From NCBI GenBank assembly GCA_018697195.1, contig CM031878.1, forward strand, positions 37,643,600 to 37,707,599: 64,000 bases of DNA, read 5' to 3'. The stretch comes from Certhia americana (lineage: Eukaryota > Chordata > Aves > Passeriformes > Certhiidae). This document shows positions 10,101 to 21,700 of the stretch, in pieces (within the stretch, counting starts at the first letter, position 1; the number at the start of each line of letters is the position of its first letter). The notes under the pieces were generated by a model. It did no database searches. It had not been told where the DNA came from and was given only the letters and a program-made list of their open reading frames with translations. The translations under genes and the position numbers were made by a program.

Positions 10101-13100
10101 TCAGTATTAAGTATGACTAAGAAGATTTAAGACTTAAGAAGCAGAGATCAACTACATATAAGGTTGATATTAATGAATATGAAAAGATTTTCCCATGCCT
10201 GGTGCCCTCTTGTGGGAATGGGAACACTGTCAGCATTTCAGTGTGAGACCAGCTCACGTGAAAGTATCTTATCAGTATCTCCAGAAAACTGGAGCGGGAC
10301 AAAACATGTAAATGTGCAGGCAGTAGATCCCGGTAAAGAAGTCTATATGCCTCTGAAATACAGATATTGAACCACAAGTTTTAAATCTCTGTATTTTTAC
10401 TTATCCACAAGGTTCTACCAGGCAAGTAAAACAAAGATTAAGTTATTGCATTTGCTATCACTTCTCACCTCATAAAATGTATAAACTAAAAGTATTTTAA
10501 GTAACCACACCATGTCTGTGTAAAGAAAAAATAAATGAAACAACTCAAACCAAACCAAACAAGAAAAACCAGCCAACAAACCAAGCAAGCAAGCAAGCAA
10601 GCAAACAAAACAAACCCCAAAAGAACCCCCAAAACCACAGTTAAAACCAGATAGAGATTTCAGTGCTGAGAGATGAGATTTCAAAATTAAGCTAAGAAGG
10701 TAATTAAAGTGGAGTAATAATTATATAAAGTTCCCTTTGAAGAAAGAAATAATTTCTGTCAATAGTCAGTGACATGATGTCTTTGTTACATGACATAATT
10801 TGTCAATGTAACAACCAACTGGAAAAACAAAAAAAAAATTATTTTGTTGGTTTTTTTTTTTTACATTTAACCTGCAAACCTGCAAAATTCAAGGTTGATG
10901 GAGGAAGAACACTTGATATAAATGGTCAAACTCCATTCTCAAGCCTTAGTCAGAGGTTAGATTGCTGGGAGGCATTTTCCATTAATGTTCTTGCAGACGT
11001 ATTTGCTGTGCTAAATAACTGCTTATATTGTAGTATTTCCAAGTATAATCTGTCTAGGCTTTTCAGATCCTGTTCTTCAGGAGCCATTACATGGACAGTG
11101 TCACAGAGATTCAGAGGTCCAACTCATCATTTCTTAGCTACGGTAATTTTAACTGTACATGATTAAATTCAGAATTTCTAGATAATCTGTGTTAATCAGC
11201 ACAACTAAAACTGTTTTCCCACATAAAATCCAGAAAGTGGTTGGCTTTTCCCGGTTTATCAACAGTGTGAGGAGGGTCTGATCTGAACATTTCTAGTAGT
11301 GATATACATTCTAGGAAACATGATGCAGAAATGCAACATAATATCCACAAAAGACTTCTTTTGCATAAGCAATGGAAAAAGTGAATGTCTGATGGTTTAG
11401 ATAGTCATTACCTGTATATCTTTAACATAAGGATTCTGTTCCATACCTGAAGTACAGTCAATAAATCTATTAAAAATTACCGATAACTATTACATTTTTA
11501 AAATTTATTTTATCCATAGTTTGCTTAGTTTGCCACAGCTTCTGAATTCTCAGTAAGCCTTAGCTAATTCTTATCATGCTGTGATGTAGGGAAACTGGTG
11601 AAGAAAATCAAAGGAAAAACTTAATACTGTGCCACAGAGAAAAATTGTGACTGTATGAAAAGCTGACTGGTTACTTTGGGAATTCACTCGGTTTGAGAAA
11701 GAATGATGGAAAATGGGATAATGATGTATTTAACTCAAATATACATGAATTGCATTTGTGTGTATTTTCTTTTGCTCTACTAACTTGATATTTCTTTGAT
11801 GATACAACTGTGAACAGTATAGAAGAAAGTGGCAAAGGAACATAGCAAGCACGTACCGGGACAGCTCTGGAGAACTGAAAATAAAGTTGAACACATACAG
11901 CTAGGACATTACTGCACATTATGACTTTAAAAACATGAATGATAGGTAGGTAGAAAGAATACTTTAGATTACTAAAGTTCCATTTGATTGTGATAGGATT
12001 AATAAACAGTAGCTCAAAATCGTCTTACATTAACTAGTTATTAGGATAACTATAAAATCCATAGTCATATTAAGTCTGGTAAAAGTCAGATTTTATCCTA
12101 AAACTTGCTGTCATTGCTGCAAATAGTCTTTCCTTGCTGATGGCAGTAGTAGAAAAAACATTTCCTTTGACAATGAGATTATCAGACACGCATGGCCATT
12201 TTGTGCTTTCTGTGTACAGCCTTTAGCATGTGAGGGCTCTAGTCCACAACTGAGTCTTGTAGGTGCAATAGTGCAATTAAGAAAAGGCAGTCAACACTCT
12301 TGCTTGAGATGCATGTGGAGCAACTTTGTCTTGACATTATATGCTTTTCTAATAATCAAATTATCTATTTGATCTATTTCTATTATCTATAGATAATAAA
12401 TCTAGATCTATTTTCTAATAACCAAATGGTCGTTGTAAAATCAAAGTCACCCATTCATGAGTGCATGTACAGGTTTAAATGAAAAGCATAAATTTTAAGA
12501 CCACTCAAGATTCAATTTCATGGCTCACACACATGTGGAAGGATTGCATAGGCTAAACGCTAGCCCTTGCCTTGCATGGTCCCAGTGCCAGTTCATCATC
12601 ACACAACACAAGGCTGATACCCAAAACACAATATGTGCCAAGACACAAAGAACTCAATCAACTGGATGGCAATGTCAGAATTAGGCTTTTGATCCCTAGG
12701 AAAAATATTTCCATCTGCTCAAGCTCCAGCATCCAGGCGTACTGGTTCCCATTTGATTTTAGAGTACAGGTATGAGAGCTGAGTGGCATATCTGACTAAG
12801 GATTCACCTTCTGCAGTAGCAGCTAGAGGTGCTGCTTAGAAGGTATGAGCCTGTTCGGCACACTTTCCCTTCCTACTCCTTCCTTGCATATGCAGACTAG
12901 CACTGCTAGAAGGTGCACCCCTGTCACAGTAGTCCAGCTATTTTTGTGATTAATAACTTAATAGGAAGCCATAAATTGAACACTAGTGCATTACAAGATA
13001 CACCCTAGGAGCCTGCTATATTTAGGCAGGGGGATCTCTTTCTATGAATCTGAGAAAAGCAGCATGAACACAGAGATAAGGCAACAAGGATACCAAGGAT

Positions 13101-13140
13101 ATGGCTGAAGAAGCACTTCTGTTGTGTGATTCAGAGGAAA
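7121..13140. other. Intergenic, no gene seen
   Basis: AT-rich DNA upstream of FBP1. It contains a C/A-rich low-complexity tract at about 10547-10625, including an AAGC microsatellite near 10583-10603. I recognise no exon series, RNA gene or mobile element. The open frames here show no family motif. Confidence 0.6.
10547..10625. repeat. (AAGC)n / CCAAA-type low-complexity tract
   Basis: A run of CCAAA and CAAAC words followed by about five AAGC units and AAACAAAAC words. Strand-asymmetric simple sequence. Its complement gives a spurious Cys/Leu-rich open frame. Confidence 0.8.
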
Positions 13141-13309
13141 TCACAGAATCACAGAACAAGTCGGGTTGGAAGGGACCACATTGAGTCATGCAATGCAACC
13201 TTCCTGCTCAAGCAGGGTTATCCCAGAGCCCATCACACAGGACTGTGTCTGGATGTCCTGAATATTTCCACTGTAGGAGACTCCACAACCTCTCAGGGCA
13301 ATCATCATA
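13141..13309 (-). mobile_element. CR1 LINE 3' fragment
   Basis: The stretch opens with TCACAGAATCACAGAA and GGGTTGGAAGGGACC, the reverse complement of the CR1 3' end. It continues with diverged CR1 text to GACTCCACAACCTCTCAGGG. A 5'-truncated, non-coding copy whose element strand is minus. Confidence 0.85.
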
Positions 13310-16300
13310 AAATGGTGTTAGAAAAAAAATGAAAACAGGCGGTCAGTCATAGACTTCATTTGTGAACAAGTCACTCGGTTTACTGCCGGCTCGCCTTAGG
13401 CAAAGAAACTGTGCAGTACGAAGGCTCCGCCATCAGATGGCAATGCTTATTTGACAAACTAGGCAGAACCAGAGCCTGGCAGCTCTCCGGCGGAAGAAGA
13501 GGCTGGCCGGGACAGCTTCATGTGTCTCTCCCTTGGAAAGAGGTAGTGAAGCTCTTAGCACTGATGGTGACCAAGAAATCGGACGGAAACTGAAAGGTCG
13601 TCTTTCTCCGTCTATAGCAGAAGACAAGATAATGCCACTGTACTTCAAACCTACTGCTAATACAAAATCATAATTTAAATCCTACTGGAAATGTGCATTC
13701 ATTATCCAGTGAATGAGCACAAACATGAATGAGGTCTCTGCTTGTGCTCACTGAATACTTCACACACCCATGTCTGCATCAGTCCTACCAGTCAGGTTGC
13801 TTTCAGACAGTTTCCAGTGGTTCAGCAGTATGTGATTAGACCTTCTGCATTTGACATCCTTATGTACTGCTGTTGGTGATAGCTGTGATTATTATTTTTA
13901 GTACAGTAGTTGTTTAGGATGAAGGGCATAATTCCATGGAAGTAATTATTGGCACTGTACAGAAAGGGAAGAAAAACACAGTCCTTGCCCTACACAGTCC
14001 ACAGTCTGAGAAGAAGAGAAAACAAACAAAAAAAGGCATATAAAGTTGTCCCTGGTTTTATAGATGAGCTGCTGCAGTGCTTCCAGTGCCATTCAAAACT
14101 CTACCATCAGTTATTCATCTTTTCCTCTTTGCATGGTGCAGTCTAATGTTGTTCTCTGTATGGCATTTTACTAATATATGTGCTGAATATATCACCTTCA
14201 GGAGAGAAAAAACCTCAAAAAACCCCCAAGTTTAAGGAAAAAATGAAAAATAACCTGCAAGAATTACATATATTGAGTCAAAAAAATTTTCAATGTTCAA
14301 ATTTTGTCATACTGCCAAGCAACACATCCCTAATTCCTCCAGCTTACAAAACCCAGAAAACTGTCCCTGTACATTCAGTGCTTCCCTCTGTTTGCAAACC
14401 CAGATTGCAGTTTTGGTCATTTACAAGCTGAATAACAAAACCAATTAAGGTGGCCCCATGTGTGTTTTGTGAAGTGAAACCCTTATGAGACAGAAGGAAT
14501 CAAAACATCCTATTCTCATTTCCACTATGTCTTAATTGCAAAGGATGAACAAGCCCTGTCAAACTCTAGGCACAGGTGGAAGTACAGGGGAAGGAAGATA
14601 AGTGTTTTTATCATGAGTAATAGGATTTCTTTTTCATGACACAGATACAGGCCTTAGTAGGGCATTATGCATGTATTTTATTCATTACAGATGTAATAGC
14701 TGCATAGTGCTCAAGGTGAACTAGATGGTCTAGAGCAGAGGTCTCTAAACATTTTTGTCATTGTTCCCCTGTGTAAGTGAAAAGTTCTTGAGTGCTTTGC
14801 AATACATGTATGCTTATTTATAAATTATATACATGGAATACTATACTAATGTTAGGCACAGTAATAAAATACAGACAAAACAAAAATAAAAAAATTATGA
14901 CATAAACAACATTTCAAAATTCCACTTCATTTAATTATTTATTGATAGAAATAGGCCTTCCTCCTGCACCACAGTATTCCTGCATTTGTCTTGTGTATCC
15001 TGTGGGGTACAGGAATGCCAATTGGGAGATGACTGCTCTACAGACAAAATCTGTGAGGTCTCATATCAATTGTCTTGTATCCAGCCAAAAGGATACTTCT
15101 GTTCTCATTTACACAGGATATGACATGTCACTCCATGTCCATTTAACATTTATGTACGTGGATGGCTGCAAGCAAGAGGTGTTCATAGGTGAAAAGGACT
15201 TAAAGAGCTTTGTCAAGACTGACACCTACAGATTAATAAGATCTGGGATCTCACAGAGCAGACAGAACAGGTTTTGAGAAATAAAAATATGTATGTGGCT
15301 GCTTGTTTATGAAGTATTTGAGCATTAAACCAGTTTCATGCAAGTATTTTTTAATGGCACTTGGGGAAATACTTCTGTTTGAAATGTAATGGAGAAGTGT
15401 TTTTAGAAACAAAAGAATGAGATTTAAAAATTAGATACTGAGAAGGGGAAAAGTGAAAAGGGGGGGACAAGCAAATGGGGAAACAAGAACAGAAGAAAAA
15501 TATTATTGCACTATTTTAGAACAGGAACCAGAGCAGCTTATGAAAGATATTCACAACAGCTGTGAAAATGTCATCGCGGAAATATACAGATAGTTTCTCC
15601 AATGTTAACACTGTCTTTTGAAACATTTTTTTGCAAACCTGCTACGAACTCCATTTTCCTGGATTTTTATGTAGCAACTTTACATAAAACAATCTTCAGT
15701 TCCTAAACTTGAAAACATTCATATTTAACCATAATTTATCGAGTTATACTATTTTATTGCCTCAGTAATACCAGGATAATAATGAAGTATTACAAAGGCA
15801 GTAATATTGCATAGTTAGAATTTAAAAATGTGCCTTCTGAGAAACCATTGAGAAATTCTTACTGTTTGACTTTTTCAAACCCAGAAATGATTGGTTATGC
15901 TAATTTAAGAAGTCCCTGCCACTCCTCCAATTTTTTGTCATGTAGAAATGGCTTTCTGTAGGGATTGTGTCCCTGGGGCCAAATTCTAATTGACCTACCA
16001 AAATCCTTAAGCAGATCACAGATGTTCTAGTCAAGAGTTTCAGCATTCAAGGCAAAAGACCTTGAGTTTCCAGTCATGCTTCCACTCAGGCAGATCTGTT
16101 AATGCACTGACGCCCCCCATCTAAAGTTAGCTGTGAGATACCTGCTCCCACTTCCCTGGAACCCTGGTTTGATGGGGAACTTTGGTCTGATCAGTAAACC
16201 TAGCTGAACAATTAGAACTGCTGTGAGATAGAACTGTACCCCCATGTCACATTTTAACAGTCTGAAAGCTTTTCAACAACAAACCTAGGGCTACTCAAGC

Positions 16301-18578
16301 TTTTGGGGAATAACTCCGGTTTATCAGTATTTGAAGCTTTTAAGGTCACATTTTTGCAAGTAACTTGATGGCTGCTGTTAGCACCAAATCTTAAGCCAAA
16401 TCTTAGCCAATTAGCATCTGCATATCCTACATCATACCACAGTTGTTTGGCTTATAAATGTCAGTTCTCACATTTATACAGTGTGATTTGATCCTTTCTC
16501 ACAGGAGGATACATTGGATGAACCACACTTAGAGCTAAAAATGAAAACAGAGTAAAGCAACAGATAGACTTCTTGACATACTCATTCTTCTTAAAGACAA
16601 AAGCTGCAAATGAGTCATAGTCTGCTGTGGCAATGAAGAAACCCACTGGTTGCTTTTTTTTTTTTTGTCAACTTTCAGATCTCTGAATGTTTAATTATAT
16701 ATTTAAAGTAAAACAAATCCTGTTCTCACATTTAGCCCGTTTTTCTTTCTTTCACTAATTTAGCTTTTTCTTGTCTACAATCTAAACCAAGTAGTTTTGG
16801 GCCTGGAAAAAGCCTGTGATGTGGGTTTTTTTGGGGGGGGGGGTTGTTTGGTTTTGGTTTTTGGTTTTTTTGTTGTTGTTTGTTTGGTTTTTTTTTTTTT
16901 TTCCCTCCCAATAATCTCATAATTTCCAACTAATAAGATGTATTTAATTCACTTTAATATATTAACATTAGTGCCTGGGAATGCAGGTTCCATACACAAA
17001 GGGCTGTCTGAATAACTATCAGATTTCATGAGTTATGGTTGTTTTGCTTAATATAAATGAATTTTGCTGCAGGTATACCCTGTTGGTAGAGATCATATCC
17101 TCTACTCAAAGTTAAATTATCTTGTCAGCAAATTTGTGTGTCCTGATTTTACATTAATTACACAAGTATTTAGCAAGTGTGTTCTTGCTTCCCACTGAAC
17201 TCCTTTTGTTTGAATGCTTTTTGTAAAAGCATTACTATCTAAAATGGCTTGGGGGCTATATGGCATTACTTTTTAATGAAAAGCTAGACTGGGGATTCTA
17301 AAGGAAGAAAAGAAACACCCATGTGCCATCTTTGTTGCTGGTCATGTGGAGAACCTTAAAAGTTGACTGGTACTCGATAGATAGGACTGTGGCAGGAGGA
17401 TACAGTGTTCCATGAGCTACTTATCTTCAGACCCTGAAGGTCACAACTGCCCTTTTCTTCTTAAAACCAAGCTATCAGTGGTTTGTAGAGGCCCACAGAG
17501 TATTTGAGTAAAAATTTACTGATATGCAGGCAGAGCATATCAACAACAGCGAAAAGGTAAAGGGTTTTGTTGCCTGATGGTCTGAATTAAAAAGAGTTCT
17601 GAAGAGATATGAAGTAAAAAAGAAAGACATACAAATGAAAAATTATGTTTCTCTAAAATAAGGAGAGTGTTTGAATGAAGAACATAAGTCAGTGAAATGC
17701 TGTGAGTCTCACAGATGGAATATCAGGCCACCTCTATATTAGGATGTATTTAAAATCTGATTTTGAAACTTGTTTTGGAAATGTAACACTCTGTTTCCTA
17801 GATCTGAATTTTGACTACAGGAAGACATGCACTGCAACTGCTGGGATAACTCTTACTTATTTTTTGAATGAGCTTTGGTGTCGTGCTGGCTGAATAGTAC
17901 TTGAGTCATATGTTGTCTCTTCTGCCAAGAAAATCTGGTAGGTTGTGATCTTTGCTTATAATTTTGTTCAGTCACTAAAGAGCATGCTCTTAAACTTGTC
18001 TGAGGTGACAGCTCTCACTGGCATTCAGTTTTTACTTTGGATTCTGTTTCAGATACTGGTATCTCTGTGGTTTGAGGGGTTTCTTTCTTATACTGCCAAC
18101 CCTGTTATCTCAGTCTATTGCCCAAGTTCTTAAAAGGTTTGCATCAGTATTAATAAGGATACTCCACAGCTCATAGTTAATTAATATCTCTGTAAACTAG
18201 GGGAAAGGAGAGGATGTGTGGTCTTCCTCTTAGATCTCAATCTTCTCTGAAAGTCTAAGATTAAAAAGCTAGGAAAAGTCCTTTTACCTAGAGAATTAAG
18301 TAGGTTTACTCCTTATAGAAAAAAGGCAGTAAAACCTCGGCCAAATGAATGGTTATTGCTTCTATATTTTACTGGTTTGGAACTTGTAATTCTATTTCAA
18401 TCTGTTCATTTCAGTTTACACAATGAAATAAAAGCAGAACATTGCTGGAAATGTCAATTGCTTTGAAAAAACAGACTATAGCTATGGCCAAGATAAATGC
18501 GCTTCACTGAACAAGTAGAGTAAGAACTATCTGGTGGCTATAATCAACACATGAACTATGGTAAATATTGGCATATTT
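13310..18578. other. Intergenic, with a CpG-containing patch and simple repeats
   Basis: The stretch 13370-13620 is unusually rich in CpG for this AT-rich region (see findings). A possible decayed hAT-type transposon end starts near 14737. A G/T-rich simple tract lies at 16826-16903. Otherwise I see nothing that can be named. Confidence 0.5.
16826..16903. repeat. G/T-rich low-complexity tract with an 11-G run
   Basis: An uninterrupted run of eleven G at 16833-16843 is followed by GTTT and GGTTTTT words and a long T run. The complementary Lys/Pro/Gln-rich open frame is an artefact of this tract. Confidence 0.85.
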
Positions 18579-18718
18579 TAAGATCTAGCACCCTATAGGT
18601 GCTAGACCTTAGAATAAGATATCCTTAAGGATATCTTATATCTGAACAAAAAAAAAAAAAAATTACAATAATTTATGTAAAGCTGCATGCTTTGAAATGA
18701 GGCATTGTAATGCCTCAT
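18579..18718. repeat. Cluster of three inverted repeats with an A15 run
   Basis: Hairpin 1 spans 18579-18611: 14-bp arms with one mismatch and loop CTATA. A perfect 26-bp palindrome spans 18614-18639, centred on TTAA. An A15 run follows at 18648-18662. A third hairpin at 18697-18718 has 10-bp perfect arms (ATGAGGCATT) around GT. No open frame or known element was recognised. Confidence 0.85.
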
Positions 18719-21700
18719 AAATCAGGGACTCATGGTTACTGTGAGTAGTAGTGGATACAACAATGTAGGAACCAGTCGAATGAATTATTGGGTATCCATA
18801 ATGGCATCCATAAATGTTTCTCTGTTTCTCTGTATTCATTGATAGTCAAACCAGTAAATTATTAGTGTAAAGCTCCACACTCTACACCAAACGCCAAAGT
18901 CCTCTCTATGATAAACTGCCAGAAGTATCCCTTGACCTATCAGTGTCACATTTAAACTTTCAGTGGAACTAAAAATGAAGAAAATTGGAGGCAACACTTA
19001 GGAGAAACATGCTGATCTTATATGTTATTTCAATTTTTCTTTATCTTACACAATTATAACAGTCAAAATGTCAGGCTACAAAATACCATGAGCATCCCCT
19101 TGGCTGATTTGTTTATCCTGGGAATGGTGAAAAAGGGCTGCATGGGCAGTCATATAATGTTAGAGATCTATGGTAAATCTCTTTAAAAATACTGCCTTCA
19201 TTTTTTCTTTAAAGTAGTTCAGTCAAACAGAAACAATCTCCAGTCATGAACACATTCAGACTCTAAGAGTACATCTTATTTTAATCCTTCTCTTCCAAGG
19301 CCTTTTTGCCTTCCCAGTGTAGCTCTGAAAACACAGCTGCCTAATGTACAGGTTAGAGGTCTCTTGCTAAAACTCAACTCCAACCTACTCTTCAGCTGAC
19401 CAAAACTGATACTTAAATGCTAAGCAATAAGTAATAGTTCGTACACGGCATGACAATTACAACCAACAGAGATCTCACATGCAAACTAACAATTACATTT
19501 ACAAGAACAGCAAGGAACTGAGTGACGTTTTTCCACTGAAAAGGGTCATTTTAAGCATTAACACTTTCTGGTTAAACATTCAAGAATAGATAATTGTGAA
19601 TGAAATTGCACAAAATTGCTGGCAAATTTTTACTCTTTCTTTAGAAATATACAAATGCATAACAAGCGGTTTCTTCTTGGACTTCCATTGAATTCCCAGG
19701 TTACCTGAGAGTTTCCTCCCCAACATCAGTGATACAGATTATACAGGTACATGACAGAACTGAGACAAGGTGACTCTCTTTACCTTAGCATTTACAGTCT
19801 GTGCTACTTGTCCATCAGTCAGATCCACAGGAACTGATTTTTATACAGAAGTGTAATTCAAATTCTGTCAGCATGGCTGTGCACTGATCTAAAAAGATCA
19901 TTAGATTACATTTCAGGTGTATCAGATTGTGGGCACTGGATGAAAAGGGAAAGCCAAGGTAAAGTAGTTCCCCCAGCTAGACTTTAATACTGGAAAGGTC
20001 TCTACCTGACTGATCAAGCTCAGTTTCCTCACAGCTGCACACTACAGGTTACAGTTATCAAATGGACAACCATCTACAAATACCTTTTCTGACAACTGCA
20101 ATCCACATACCATATGCTCATTTCTATCTTCCAAAAGATGATGTTGGCAATTGGCACAAATGTTGTGCTATATGCATGCAACAGCAGAGGTCTGGGTAGG
20201 CAAAAAAGCTCTCCTAGCATCACAATGAGACCATCCCCTGTGCTCTGGAGGGGGAATAAGGCAGCCCATCTGACTCCCAGGGAGACATGGACAGCAGTGA
20301 AAGGAGTGTATGACAGAAAGAGAAAAAAATCCCAACACAATGTCACCTGACTGAATATGGAAAATTCAAGGGCATAAATATAATAGAGATGTCAGTTTCA
20401 CCAATTCCCTCATATAGTGAAGAATGTACCTCACTAAGTACACTAAGCAGTAGAAAAACAGAGGGGCAAGAAGTGTCATGAGGTGCCAAAGTTGTGTATG
20501 AATCAAATAATTAACTAGAGTGTTGGCAGTGATTTACTCCGGATAACAATGTACACTCAGTGGGTTGCAGGATAAGGAATCCTATCACTCTGTTCATAAG
20601 CTGCCTGGAAAACATCAGCTCCCTTTTTTGCCTTTGTTCAAGTTCCTACGCTGTTAAACCAACTGAAAGTTATGAGAGGAAACACATCTTTATACTTTTT
20701 CCAGTGACTCTTTTCTTCTTTGCATAGGGCAGAAAAGACCAGTCCTCCAAAAGTCGGAAGTGTTGCCTAATTCTAGTGGAGACACATCATTCTTGTGCTA
20801 GAGAAACATGGGGGTGTTCACCAGAGAGATATGAACTCAAATACACACGGAAATCTGCTAAGCATTACGGGGGACCTCATAAAACTCAGTTTTGAATTTT
20901 GTCTTCAGGCAAAAAAGTTTGGAAATGTTCTCTTGTAAAGTCATTTGTTCCATTCACCTCCATTAGTGGAAGAATTGTTCCACAGACCTCTGAGGTGCTT
21001 ATTTTATGAAAAAATCCAATGTACAGGAAACATAAAGGAAAGGAGGAAATGAAGAGATTATGAGTGTCATTGATTTTGGAAAGAGACCAGGTGAAAAAAT
21101 AAATATACAAGATGGCAATAAAGAATGAGCAAGCACAGCAGTTTTGAGTTAATATGACAAGAACTTATTCTGTCATAGCATATGTGGGTGATCCCATGAT
21201 AAACTAATGGTAATATGGTAAGTTCTCAGTATGTAACAGTTGTCATTTGCTAATATAAGCTCGACCGAACAAATTCACCACAAATGTAAGCAGATATTCT
21301 AAACTATAAATCTGAGATTTCCAGAGCTGTGCTTTACTATATTAGGCTTGATTTGGACATAACCAAGTGATCATAATTCTTGCTGGAATAAATATATAGA
21401 GAATTTGCTGTAAGGTAAACCTGATACCTTGAAGATTTTCTCTCTTATTTTCTTATGATATTTGTAGTGCAAAAACATGTTTGATTTTAATTTGTTTATT
21501 ATCCAATCCTAGCATTATATTCACATAGTATTTATGAGCCTTCTGTCCCCCTGGAAGGGAAACATCTAGAGACAGCTGGAAAGGAAGCATTTTTCCACAA
21601 TTCAAGTCTCTGTATGACACTGCAAATATTTAATAATAAATTAGAAGTTCCAGAGCTCCCATGACAGCTATTGCCTATTTCCAGCAGGTAGCATGGGATC

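Noticed and set aside
16732..16929. Lys/Pro/Gln-rich minus-strand frame
   Set aside because: Direct translation of the G/T simple tract.
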